DNA from: Primula veris
Lineage: Eukaryota > Streptophyta > Magnoliopsida > Ericales > Primulaceae
Length of the DNA: 64,000 nucleotides
NCBI GenBank assembly: GCA_963682055.1
Contig: OY821743.1
Coordinates: 35,140,702 to 35,204,701, forward strand
Direction: 5' to 3'
In this document: positions 1 through 11,251 of the stretch, piece by piece
Layout of the letters: each line of letters starts with the position of its first letter
How positions within the stretch are numbered: position 1 is the stretch's first letter
Translations under genes and position numbers: made by a program
The notes under the pieces: generated by a model
Database searches by the model: none
What the model was told of the DNA's origin: nothing
The model's input: the letters and a program-made list of their open reading frames with translations, nothing else

Positions 1-100
1 ATCTGATGAAAGTTAAGTGTATAAGTCGTGATTGACAAGTTCGATCAGAAAGTGAAGAAAAAGTCTTTTTATTAGATATCTTTTTATATTTGGAATGCAG

Positions 101-1409
101 ATGCATCATGACAAGTTTTTCTGCACCGAGTATGAGAAATCTAAAGTCATCGCTGATAACATCGCACTAGAAGCAGCTTCGAAAGGGGTACCTATCGTAT
201 TAGTTTGTCCTGGGATGCTCTATGTTGTAGGAATGTTCACAAATGGCAATATTGTCGCTCAATTGGTAATATTTTCCGCTTTATAAAGTTGTCACAATTA
301 TTGCATCTGTTTTGAATTTGCTCTTGTAAAGCTACCCGTGATCGAGCGCGTAGAACTGAATTTCGAGGAAACTGCATGGCCTTTTCTTTCACTTGATTGA
401 GATTTCGAGTTGAATTGAATTTCTTTCTTTACTCGTGTCAGCTCATTGAACACTTTAGTGGACGACTGCCTGGCTATATAGGCGATGGGACCGAAAAATT
501 CTCATTTAGTTACGTTGATGACGTGGCAGATGGGCATATATCCGCCCTCAAAAAGGGTCGATCCGGCGAACGATATCTACTTACTGGTGAAAACGCGTCG
601 TTCAAGGACGTTTTTGACATAGCGGCATCTATTACGGGAAGAAAAAAACCATGGTTTCATATCCCCTTATTTTTAATCGAGGTTTTTGGTTGGATATTAG
701 TCTTTGTTTCTCGGATAACTGGAAAGAATCCCCTCATCTGCCCTCCGGTATATTTTATTTTCGTTCTACATTCTGACATATTATCAGATTTCCGTTTTGT
801 ACACAAATTCAAAATGCTAACAATTTGTAGTTTTGTATGCTAACATAATATTTCTCGACGACTCAACACACTATTAAGTATTAACTAGTTTTATGAAAAA
901 GGAAATGTTTTATATACTATGTTATCATGTTCTCTTAATATCTTTTAAGCTTTTGCAACACGAGTCTATTTTCTATTTTAGTACCCCAAACTTAAGTTTG
1001 TTTCCTATATAGAGTAGAATAGCTCAAAATAAAATGTTAGATTAATGTATTATTCCCCCGTTTCAATAAAGTCGTGTAAATTTGATTTGCAAAAAACTCA
1101 TATACAAATTTATTTGAAATTTGTAGGTAGATGTAAAAAATTGACGACGATACGTTAGAGTGCATATTGTGATCAACCCATGTGAACTTTCGGTCGAAGT
1201 TCTCTATGTTTGATATATTTTAGTTTAGTGACCCTCTAACCCATTTTTTTTGTAATTTTTTTTAACAGAGTGTGCGTGTAATGAGACATCAATGGGCATA
1301 CACCTGCGAAAAGGCGAAGAGAGAATTGGGATACAACTCGAGAAGCTTGCGAGAAGGTTTAGAAGAGGTTTTACCGTGGCTTAAGAGCTCGAAAATGATA
1401 AATTACTAG
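101..1409 (+). CDS. FLDH: NAD-dependent farnesol dehydrogenase / DFR-like epimerase, 3' part
   Basis: Three exons are visible: 101-265, 442-747 and 1269-1409 (stop TAG 1407-1409). All are phase 0 with AG/GT borders, giving about 203 C-terminal residues; the 5' exons lie outside the window. The protein is an extended short-chain dehydrogenase (NAD-dependent epimerase/DFR-like). The first exon carries YEKSK, the catalytic Tyr-x-x-x-Lys, within 'CTEYEKSKVIAD'. The second has 'GRLPGYIGDG', 'FSYVDDVADGHI' and 'ERYLLTGENAS'. The third ends in 'LEEVLPWLKSS'. These blocks are typical of plant farnesol dehydrogenase (Arabidopsis FLDH), which oxidises farnesol to farnesal in an NAD-dependent way, probably at a membrane. 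The hydrophobic stretch around 'LIEVFGWILVFVSRITG' fits that. The symbol is by similarity from memory; another DFR-like paralogue is possible. No frameshift or premature stop is seen. Confidence 0.85.
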
Positions 1410-2151
1410 GGGGCAAAAATAAATATACGTCCGGACAATCTTAACAAATTTATCGTCATATATTACTCAGAAGTATGATAAAGACTAATAAAGTGATATC
1501 TGAGAAAGACTAATTTGTGGGTGTTAGCACCCCTTCTTCCGATAAGACAATGTGCTTGTTTGGCGATCCACGCTATTTTGTATAAATGTATGTCTCTGGT
1601 GACACCAAAAATATGATGTTATTGTGATGATAATAAATTAGACTCTTCAAAAATACATTAGCGTTTCTCAATGTACTTTTCACTAATTTCGCTATGAAAT
1701 CAACTAATGCCCATTCATGGCGATTATATGAATAACGCTACGCTTATCATGAAAACTCTTAGTCCGACACTTCAAAAGCTTTAACATGCAACCAAAGTAA
1801 CGACTAATAAATGTGAACCGAAAGAATCTCGTGTTTGTGTACTTCAAAAACATTTTAGTTTTCATTTGTCGGATTGTTATGGGTGATGTTATCCACGTTT
1901 TTAGTTTCGAACGCAAACATAAATGCTAGTAATATTTTTTTGATAATAAACATATATAGGTGTTTGTTTTGTTTTGTTTTGTTTTGTTATACCACGTAGG
2001 TTGGTTAATGCCTTAATGGTAATATTGCAAACAAAAATAAGACATTATTCTGTTTCCGTTTAAGATGTTTTTACATCTTTCTGCAAAACACTCCAAATTA
2101 AGAATTAATTTGCACCAAACTCTGCACTTTGACAAGATTAAATCAATAGTG
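1410..2151. other. 3' flank and AT-rich spacer
   Basis: This follows the FLDH-like stop codon. It should hold the 3' UTR, but no clear polyadenylation block is identifiable. A five-copy GTTTT run lies near 1963-1987. No gene or RNA is recognised. Confidence 0.5.
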
Positions 2152-2485
2152 ACAAGGACGGGGTCGGACGAAGACCCGAAAAAACCGAACCGAGAACGAC
2201 TGAAATCGAAAAACCGAAATTTTTTGGGTCGGTTTCGGTTTACAATAAAACCGGTCCGAAAAACCTAAAAAACCGGAAAAAGACCGAAAAACCAAAAGTT
2301 AAACAGAAAAATAACGAAAAAACCCGAAGAAAACCCGAAAGACCGAAACCGGACCGAAACAAACTGGTTCGGTTCGGTCCAAAAAATTAAAAGACCGAAA
2401 AACGAAAAAAAAACGAACCGAAAAATCTGATCAGTTTCGGTTTTGCCAAAAACCGAACCGGACCAAATACAGCCCTAACAAGGAC
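2152..2485. mobile_element. CCGAAA-rich hAT-like non-autonomous element (copy A) with TSD
   Basis: About 318 bp (2160-2477), densely built from CCGAAA/CCGAACC words. It is flanked by the exact direct repeat ACAAGGAC at 2152-2159 and 2478-2485; the match extends to 9 bp if the next G is counted. The right end reads CAGCCCTA and the left GGGGTCGG, an imperfect short terminal inverted repeat. An 8-bp duplication with a TAGGG-type terminus fits non-autonomous hAT elements; the family assignment is inference. The long reading frame across it is compositional, not coding. Related copies lie at 20255-20491 and 22238-22429. Confidence 0.7.
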
Positions 2486-3164
2486 GATGAAGTTGTTTGG
2501 GGCATAGTTGTCGTAAAGGAAAATAAAAGCAGGGACGCACGAGAAACATTAAAGTGAATTTTTTTTTATAGAAAAATCGTATGTGAAATAATAGGAATGA
2601 GAAACAAGAAGCGAGAAGCGGAAAACACGATTTCTTAAATGGCAAACGAGTTTTAGTGTAGTTATGTTGGACGAATCATGCCAGTTTGGTGTCATAAAAA
2701 AGATGTTTTTTTTTTCACATCCTGAAAAAGTTTACTTTTGAAAATTAAACATTTTGAACAATACTTACAATTTTCACCTCTACAAAAATCACTTTCATTT
2801 CTTCAATACGTATTCTTCCAATTGTACATTTTAGCAAACTATAAATCTTTTTACAATAAACTGCTATGTAACATCACGATTGCAATAATGTAGAAAGTGT
2901 CTGTATCCTTATTATTTAATAATTATAGTTTGAAATTGGTGGTTTGAATATTGATTATCATTGCTTTAGTGTGCCAAAGAATGCGAAAAGTGAACATGAC
3001 CTTAATAATAGAATAGAATTTACATGTCGCAAATGTGAATAAATGTAAACAAAACATATGTAGAACAAACCATAATTTATTTTTGTTCACACGGACATGC
3101 ACACTACAAGAACATCAAAAACCAAAATATGTTATAAAAAAGTAACAAAATATTTTAAACAATA
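2486..3164. other. AT-rich intergenic DNA
   Basis: AT-rich sequence with short A and T runs. No gene, RNA or repeat with recognisable ends is seen. Confidence 0.5.
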
Positions 3165-3494
3165 TCATACTATTAATATAAATGAATACAATAAAACTTG
3201 AAACTATCCAATTTTTTTCAAAAATGTCTCTATTCTAATTACTCAAATAATTTAATGCAATTTAAATAAATAAATAAATAAGTAAATAAAGATTTCATTT
3301 TTTCACTCATATCAATTCATATCCCAAACAAATCATCATATATTTTTATATTACTATAACAATAAAACATTATAGTTTTACGAAATTCATTTCATTATTT
3401 TTGCAAACTTTTTGAAAATGTTAAATTTATTTGTGTCGGATCATATTTATATAAATATATGTCACACACATAACGCGTGAACTATGATTACTAA
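3165..3494 (+). mobile_element. Short Helitron-like element (copy 1)
   Basis: It begins TCATACTATTAATATAA after an A. Near the 3' end it has a small inverted repeat around CACACATAACGCGTG and it ends CTAA before a T. Plant Helitrons insert between A and T, start with TC and end with a hairpin followed by CTRR, so all marks are present. The start and the ACGCGTG(A) hairpin are shared with 35064-35364. It is about 330 bp and encodes nothing, so it would be non-autonomous. No search was run. Confidence 0.5.
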
Positions 3495-3922
3495 TTTAAA
3501 TATAACTATAGAGTTTATTTACTGCTATAACACATGCATTATATTTTGGAAACACATGGTATTATTATCGTGTTTAGACTAGTATGATTATCCGTATGTA
3601 ATCAAGATTAGTACAAAATATTGGTTAAACTTAGTTTGGAAGTTGGTTAAAAAGGTAAAAGTACTCAAAGCTTCACTAAAAGCAAATGATTATTACTTAA
3701 ACCAAAAAAAAAAACACAAAAAACAAATGATCATTAAACACTTTGAGAGCTTAAATCTGTAATAAACATTCTTCACATGATCATAAGTTAGTTAACAGAT
3801 CTGTTAATAGATCCATTTATAACTTTGTAAGCATAACCAAATAATCTAGAAAAAAGAGAGAATTTATATATATATATAGAGAGAGAGAATGGAATGGAGA
3901 GAAAGTTAAGAAAAGGAAGAAG

Positions 3923-6900
3923 ATGTGTAGAGAATTAAGTCACAATAATAGTAATAATAATAATAATAATAATAATGGGATGAGGGGAAAATGGTGTTCT
4001 AACAAAAGGGCAACTTTGGTAATTTGTTCAATCAACATTGTTGTGGCTCTCTATGTTCTTCACTCTCTTTACACTTCTGTATATATTTATTCTTTGAATC
4101 ATTCACCAAATGGTAAGTAAGCTTCTCTTTTTTTTTTTACTATTTTGTTTTTTCATGTAGCTTTGAGATTTATGTTAAGTTTATTTCTTGTGGGAATTAA
4201 GAATGGTGTGAATTTGATTGTGTTTTATAGTTTTTGGTTTTTTACCAATTGGGTTTTGTTGACTTTGAGGAGATTTGTTGGTGCTTTGAGTTTTATGTTT
4301 TTTTTTTTCTTTTTTTGTAGGAATTAAGAATGGTGTGAATATGAGTGTGTTTCAAAGAACCTTTTCTTGTTTACTTTTTTCCATGTAGCTTTGAGTTTTA
4401 TGTTGAGCTTCTTTTTGTGGGATTTAAGAATGGTGTGAATTTGATTATCTTTCAAATAACCTTTTTTGATCAATTGGGTTTTGTTTACTTTGAGGAAACT
4501 TGTTGGTGCTTTGCGGTTTGTTATTTTTTGTGGGAATTAAGAATGGTGTGAATTTAATTGTGTTTCGATGAACCTTTTTTGATCAATTGGGTTTTATTTA
4601 CTTTTGAGGAAATCTGTTGGTGCTTTGAGTTTTATGTTGAAGTTTTCTTTTGTGGGAATTAAGAATGGTGTGATTTTGATAATGTTTCAAAGAACCTTTT
4701 TTTATCAGTTGGGTTTTGTTTACTTTGAGGAAATTTGTTGGTGCTTTGAATTTTATGTTGAGCTTCTTTTGTGGGAGTTAAGAATGGTGTGAATTTGATT
4801 GTGTTCCAAAAAACCTTTTTTTTACCAATTGGGTTTTGTTTACATTGAGAAAATTGTTAGTGCCTTGAGTTTTATGTTGATTTATGTTTTGGAGGATTTA
4901 GCAAATTTGGAATAGTATGAATTTGACATTGGAATATATAGAACCTTTTTTTACCAATTGGGTTTTGCTATTAGAATTTTTATTTCTATGAATTGTTTAT
5001 TCTAGAACCCGTATGTTTGTTTTGTATTCTTTTTTAGAATATTCATTTGCAAGGAATTTTCACTAAATGGTAAAGTCCTCATCTTTTTCACTTGGGTTTT
5101 GTTTGTTGGTGAATATGTTGGTGATCTGAGTTTTATCTTGAATTTTCTTTATTGGGGATTAAGGAACGGTGTGAATCTGATTGTGTTCCAAAGAACCCTT
5201 TTTTACCAATTAGGTTTTGTTTATTCGAGATACTTTATTGGTATAAATTTTGTTTCAAAGAACCCATGTACCAGTTGTGTGTAATTGTGGTTTCATAGGA
5301 TTATTGAATGCCATGAATCAAGTGCTTTTCTGGCTATATTTTATTTGAGGAAAAAACTGGGTTTATCAAGCTAAATATACTAGTTTTTTAGACCTAAAAC
5401 CATGAATCTCACACTTTAAGCTAGATGACCAAATGTAGTCCAGTTTATAAGTAAAAATACTAACGAACCGAGCTCAAAAATTGCTCCTAAACAAGCCTGG
5501 ATTTTGTTTTTTGAAAGAACCTCTTTGCCAGTTGAGTTTTTCTCTGAACAACTTTAGCACTAATTTTTTCCCAACTGACTTTATTTATGTCATTTTTGGA
5601 TGCTACTAATTTATCTTCTTTGAAGAACGGGGATTTAGTACCATTTTTGTCGTTTGGAGAACTCTTTAGGCAAGTAGAGGTTTTCGCGTATACTTGCTTT
5701 TCAACTTTTTGTTATTTTCACATTCATAGCGCAAATTTATTGATGTGGCAATTCTTACTCACAGTCATTAAGTACACTCCGGCTCAGATTAAAAAGATGG
5801 ATGAGGCAATTCAATTGCGAAAAGAGTCGGAACCTACGGAGTTAGTGAAATTGGTAAGCTTCATTTAGGTCTCTGAAATGTCAGTCTATATATATGGATT
5901 GGGGTGTTTTTCCACTCTGTAATGGAGGTTTGTTTTCAGTAGAGTAATATTTTCATTTTATGAAATATAAGTTGCACATTCTTTTTTGTGCAAGGTAAAA
6001 GAAATAAAAAAACAACTTTCAAATGAAGAGAACCCGGTCAAATTGCCAGTGCACTTGAAACATGTAATAAGAGAGGAGATTATCAAAAGATTAAAGGGAT
6101 TGAGTGCCAACGCCAATGTTAGTGAACAACGAGGTTAGTGTATCTAATTTGAGATTGTGCGTATTTGTTCATTTGTGCATCTTTTCACCGCTTGATTTAT
6201 TTCCTTATATTATTATTGAAATGTGTAGTTTATAATCTTAATTACGCTTTGTTGTGGAATTGTTTGCCTCTCAGGATGTTCCACTTTTCATTTTGTTAGG
6301 CTAAAAATTAATATTTCTGGGTATAATACTCACTAAGGCTCTGTTTGGTAACTTCTGGATTTGAAAACCCTAGTAATTTAAATGCTAGTCTGACTAAATT
6401 TTACCATGACAATTGAATCCACAATTCTTATGACATCTCAAATCACTCGATGAACTCATCGATTCCATAAAACTTGATCTTTCTCCTTCAGATTTCATAA
6501 ATCCCTGGAGGTTTATAATTAATTTATTTAAACGACTCCTAATACTCTAATAGTAATTGCACATGATGATATAGTCTGATACGAATATAATTGTATTTTG
6601 AGGAAACTTTGAGATATTACTTACGAGTATTGCTACTGTATATATTATCAAGTTGGTGAATAGATGTTATTTTTTGTTATCTTTTTTAATACTTTACCCA
6701 ACTTAAAGAAGTCCTTTACAGGAAGTCACTTTTGAATTTTACATTGTAAGAACTAAACAAGACAATGCCTTTTATCTGAATTATATCAGTGGCAAATTTT
6801 GTTCAAATATTAAAGAGAGGGGTTCACATAATATCTTTTACTATAATTTTTAATAAAGACAGGTAGTATGTTAAATGTAGTGATTGACATAGTTTTTTTT

Positions 6901-7870
6901 TTAAAAAAATTCGGTTTACACCAAAAGTCTGTACAACCTTTGTAGTACATTAGTCGGCCTTCTTAGGTAAATTTTGATGGATCTAGATTTTTTTTTGTTT
7001 GAAAATTGATGGATCTAAATGTTACTTACTAGCCAAGATGTGCTAATTCTTCCGATATTCTTATTCTGTTTTTCCACTAGTAGACTTGTTCTGGAATTTT
7101 ACCAATTGAGGCTTTAAAAACCAGCCTGTTTTTGGTGTTTTTAGTTTGGGCACTGATGCTTCTTTTAAGATTTTTAACTCTCTTTTAACTCTCATTGTAG
7201 TAAATGCTAAATAGTCATAGAAAATCTTATTCTGCATCTACCTTTTGTTTTCTTTTGGATGATCTTGGATGTGCTATAATATTATAATTCGTTCCTAGTA
7301 GCTGGCTGATAAACTTAAAGTTACATTTTTTTAAAGAGTGGATGTGAATTATTTATCCTTAGCCTTATATCCTTTCAATACTTGTTTTTAAGAACAGAAA
7401 CTGTTGAAAGCTGGCGAAAGGAGAAGCTAAAAGAAGTACGGGAACTATTTCTTGGAAACACCTTAAACTTCACTGTCCCCTCAGAAGAAGCTGGTATGAC
7501 TTCCTCGCCTGTTGTGTTTATACATATTGTACATAATGTGTATATAAATTTACTTCACTATATATTATATAAGATTAACAGATAGATGGGAGAATAATTT
7601 TTAAAAGGGAAAATGGTTGTAGGGATGCTTGCAAAAGCCTTGGATTCCGACTGGGACCAGCTGTCAGAAGAAATTGGGCTTTGGATACCTTTAGAAGTTC
7701 ATAATAAGGAACACTATGACAAACCTGAGGGTGCAGTCGATTATGGTAATTAAACAATTAAATGCCCTTGCTCTTGCTTATTTCTTTTCCTGTCTACTTA
7801 GGCTTCTTTCTTTATAATTTAATGGAAGATGGTACATAATATTTTTTCATGATTTACCACCCCACACACC

Positions 7871-7909
<39 letters not shown>

Positions 7910-9471
7910 CTTGTCAGCTAAGTTGTGCTTTTCCTCTTTTATATGTTATTATACTTACGAGTTATATTTATTTTTCCAAACAAAAAGTAAAATCTTTAGG
8001 TCCATATTTTTTCCAGTTTGTATCAGTTAGTAGTAAAAAAAATTTTTGCAAAAGATTCATGCTTATATATCATCCTATACCACACCAAGCAGTGTGGCAA
8101 TCCATTGCTATAAGGCCCGGTTGGATTGCAGCTTTTTAGGTCAACATTTTTGCTTCCATTCGTAAAATCTGTCGTTTTCTGGGTTCTTGACGTTGAAAAG
8201 CTTAAAACCTAAGCCAACAAGGTCTAAATATGGGGCAGTAAAGATTGAGGACTGAGGACTCATAACCTTTGTTTCTACATCATTTTTCAATATTTCATTA
8301 TTCAAGGTCATACCCAGCGCTATATAAATTTACTACCAGGAGAGTTTATTAACACAACAATTCCTGGACCCTCAATCGATCCATCATCTTTTTTTAATGT
8401 AAAAAAATCTATTTGCAGAGGAAGAAATATTGGCGGGCCCACATCTTCCACCCGAGTGCCGCACCGAGCCTCACTCAGACTATGGAGGTGCTGCTGTGAA
8501 GTGGGGACTAACTCATCACAAAGAAAGTGCTTTCGATTGTTGTATGGCTTGTTTTGACCATGCGAAACGTGCTAAACCGGGGGAAAATAAATGCAATATT
8601 TGGGTTTATTGTCCATCAGAGACGGGTTGTTATTCACCTGATATATACCAGCACAAACATACGGAGTGCTGGTTAAAATATGTAAGTTATTCCCTTACTC
8701 TCTAGTCCTTAGTATAATGTGGTAGTGGATCTGTTAATTATCGGATGATATGATACATGTTATCTTGGCTTATTCAGTTGCATCTTTTGAGTGTAGGTTT
8801 TTTTTCTTGTGCGTGTGTGGCTTTAGTGCATTTGGTTGGCCAACTTTTTTAGTTTTTTAAACGCTTATTTTTTGAGCTCAATGAAAACTAAAATATGGAG
8901 GCTGGTTTATTATATGTAAGCTATAAAGTTTAGTCAACCAACGGTCCGGTGTCGGTTAAAATATGAAAGTTGTGTCCTTACTCCATAGGCCTTTTTGGTT
9001 GCAGCTTTTAAGCTCGGATCTTCGCTGTTTTGCTTTAAACTAGACTGTATTTGGTTGATTAAACACACCTTTTTTCTGAACCTATAAAGATCCAGCATTT
9101 TTGTGTAAAAGCGGCAGCTAAATAATCCCGTAATGGCTTAATGTATGTGGCAGTTGTGTTTTGGTTATGGGTCAATATGAATGTTGGCAGATAAATGATT
9201 GAATCGTTTAGTTGCGGCTTTTCAGCTTATTTTATTGAGCTGAATGAACCAACTTTTTTCTAAACCTCAAATATTTTTCTTATTTACTTAAAAGCTGCAG
9301 ACAAAAGAGCTTAAAATAGTTGTGATATATTTTATATTTCCGATTTTCTGTCTGATGCAGGCTGAACAGCCTAAACTTAGTTTCAAGGACAAATATCCAG
9401 AATCTTACCGAAACACCCATTCCAATGTACCAGAAATTGTTCCATGGGTCTCCGGTGTTATTACCACGTAA
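3923..9471 (+). CDS. Membrane-anchored protein with C-terminal Cys-rich PAN/Apple-like domain, function unknown
   Basis: Seven exons join without phase conflict: 3923-4112, 5765-5853, 5995-6133, 7398-7493, 7623-7745, 8419-8681, 9361-9471, giving 336 aa. Residues 8-19 are a poly-Asn tract. Residues ~30-55 form one membrane segment (LVICSINIVVALYVLHSLYT), so the protein is probably a type II membrane protein. Residues ~64-140 are charged and helical (IKKMDEAIQLRKESEP; HVIREEIIKRLKGL). Exon 6 holds a Cys-rich module with CRTEPHSDYGG, WGLTHHKESAFDCCMACF, CNIWVYCPSETGCYSPD and HTECWLK. The CC-x2-C spacing and paired Cys recall PAN/Apple folds that bind protein or carbohydrate. The very conserved tail reads FKDKYPESYR and VPWVSGV. 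I recognise the family as a widespread plant 'uncharacterized protein' but know no assigned function. The gene model is well supported; the fold is inferred. Confidence 0.8.
3948..3976 (+). repeat. AAT/AAC trinucleotide microsatellite in coding exon
   Basis: About ten AAT-type triplets in frame within exon 1 of the PAN-like gene encode the Asn run just before the membrane segment. Such tracts commonly vary in length between alleles. Confidence 0.85.
4185..5255 (+). repeat. Degenerate tandem repeat filling intron 1 of the PAN-like gene
   Basis: Seven to eight diverged units of roughly 100-125 bp, each with the core GAATTAAGAATGGTGTGAAT (near 4194, 4320, 4421, 4534, 4657, 4776, 5158). The core is followed by a TTTCAAAGAACC block, TTGGGTTTTGTTTACTTTGA and TGTTGGTGCTTTGAGTTTTA. 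Short open frames here simply repeat one another and are not genes. It lies inside the 1.65-kb first intron. Confidence 0.85.
7853..7907 (+). repeat. (CA)n microsatellite in intron 5
   Basis: An ACACACCCACCC start runs into an uninterrupted CA run of about 26 bp in the intron between exons 5 and 6 of the PAN-like gene. Confidence 0.9.
8800..9310. mobile_element. Intronic MITE-derived sequence of the 'TTTGGTTG...AAAGCTGCA' family
   Basis: Intron 6 holds several degenerate pieces sharing CATTTGGTTG, AGCTTTTAAGCT-type words and AAAAGCTGCAG. These recur at 8110-8225, 16978-17171, 17258-17350, 18236-18420, 24230-24415, 56643-56745, 56950-57135 and 57635-57800. The better copies have inverted ends GGTCTTGTTTGGTTGC / GCAACCAAACAAGACC. 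The pieces look like overlapping, partly deleted insertions, and borders are uncertain here. Confidence 0.45.
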
Positions 9472-11251
9472 CTGGAATTAATTTATTCACAAGAACCCCA
9501 TAATGGAAAATATTTTTTCCTCGGCAAGACGAGACCATAATCGAAGACTTAGGAATTGTTAACTGTCGTAGAAACTTTATAATTCGTGTGTTTAGCTTGT
9601 TATAGAAAAGGCAACCCAGTGTGCGAGGTTCGGTGCTAGCACGTTATATTGTATTATTAAATTTGTTGTTCTTAGTCCTTTTTTTTTCACTGGCTGATTA
9701 TGCCTCGAGTTTTGTAGTGGGACTCGATGATGCAGAGTAAAATACTGGCTATATATACGGATGTAATATGAGAATTATTCCACTATATCGTGTCTCTGGG
9801 ATGTGTATGAGAATTTCTTCACTATATTGTGAATGCGGTTTTTTTCTTTAGTTTCTTTAACCCTTAAAATAAACCTTTTAGTGTTATACATTGTTTCCAG
9901 TTAATACTCGTTGAAACATTAGTTTGAGTTTTACAACTTTGAAATTTCAGACCATGTTTTCATTATCATCAATTAATTAAATTGCATGGGATATGGAATA
10001 AATAATTGCTTCCCAGCTTTTTTCGTTACTAAAATGACAATAATTAAATCTAAGAGGGAACTATGATGATGTACTAAAAATAACCTCTCTTCGAGCAACT
10101 CTTTACCCAATAAAATAACAAGAATTAAACAAAGTTTTCATATCATTTAGCCAAAGTTCAACATGCATGGTTCATAGATTTCGTCTAACAAGTTACTTAC
10201 AAATAGAAATCTACAACCTAAATCTTGTTTTCAAAAAACATAAAACTGGCCATGCAATCTTAATATATATTTTTGTATTTAACTTTAAAAAAAAGTCTCA
10301 AATATATTATTTCTATTATTAAGATATATAGGAAAATAATTGTTTACTACATCAACTTTGGTTAAGAAATTGCGTACTGAACTATCAACAATATTTAACA
10401 ATTTATATATACCTATCTGTGTGACTTCTCCCAATAATCACATTCGTTTTGGCTTTTTGTTCACTAGGTTACAAAAGTTTGGACCAATTTCAGCTATATT
10501 CTTTAAGGGTGTTACATACATTTCACTTAATTACGAAAAAATAAAAAGTAAAATGATTCAAACGTACAATTTTTCAAGTCTAATTACCAAAAACTACAAA
10601 ACAAAATTTTTATTCTTAAAACATACCACTCTAATACATATGTGTAATTGTATGTTTATATATTTTGGGAAGAAACTTTTATATGTTGTATGTTTTGTTA
10701 ATTGTCATACATCGATAGTTACGCAAAAAATTGGAGGCGATTAATTGAGAGAAAGCAGTCAAAGACACAATTTGAAGTTACAATGCATTAATAGATGACT
10801 GATTAGACTCTAATATATATTGTACTACTTTGGTATAATTTACTATGGTTTTGATACACTAAAAATACTTATTTGAGTATTTACATAGTTGATTCAAATT
10901 AGAGGACAATACACCGCCTTTGTAAACATTATAAGGTTTTAAGCAAACATTATTGTCATCGCAATCAATAATTTTCTCTATTTAGATTTTAAACATGTGT
11001 CAACATTAATAACCATCATTAAGTGTATATAAGTACATCTCATTATGTTTTAACATTGCCTGCTAAATTTAGGAAATATTTTCTTTATCCGTTTGAGATA
11101 ACATGATAAGATTTTATCCAAACAGCCAATACTTTTGTGTACACTTGTGCTATATATATATATATATGAACCATTTTGGGTCCAATAATGCTTCACAATT
11201 GATCGATCAATTAACAAAATATGCACCATTTGTCCTTATCATTCTATAAAA
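9472..11251. other. Spacer between PAN-like gene and carboxylesterase
   Basis: It contains the 3' UTR of the upstream gene and AT-rich spacer. A 134-codon frame at 10340-10744 has no ATG near a promoter, no recognisable domain and AT-driven composition, so it is not called. Confidence 0.5.
11150..11168 (+). promoter_or_regulatory. Probable TATA region of the carboxylesterase gene
   Basis: A CTATATATA run about 85-100 bp before the ATG at 11252 and just upstream of non-coding leader sequence. It may equally be a TA microsatellite; position is the only support. Confidence 0.4.

Noticed and set aside
2065..2268. Lys/Arg-rich frame, and similar frames at 22209-22586 on the minus strand
   Set aside because: They are translations of the CCGAAA-repeat elements, not genes.
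10340..10744. 134-codon open frame on the plus strand
   Set aside because: AT-driven composition, no domain, alternative start codon and no promoter or splice context.
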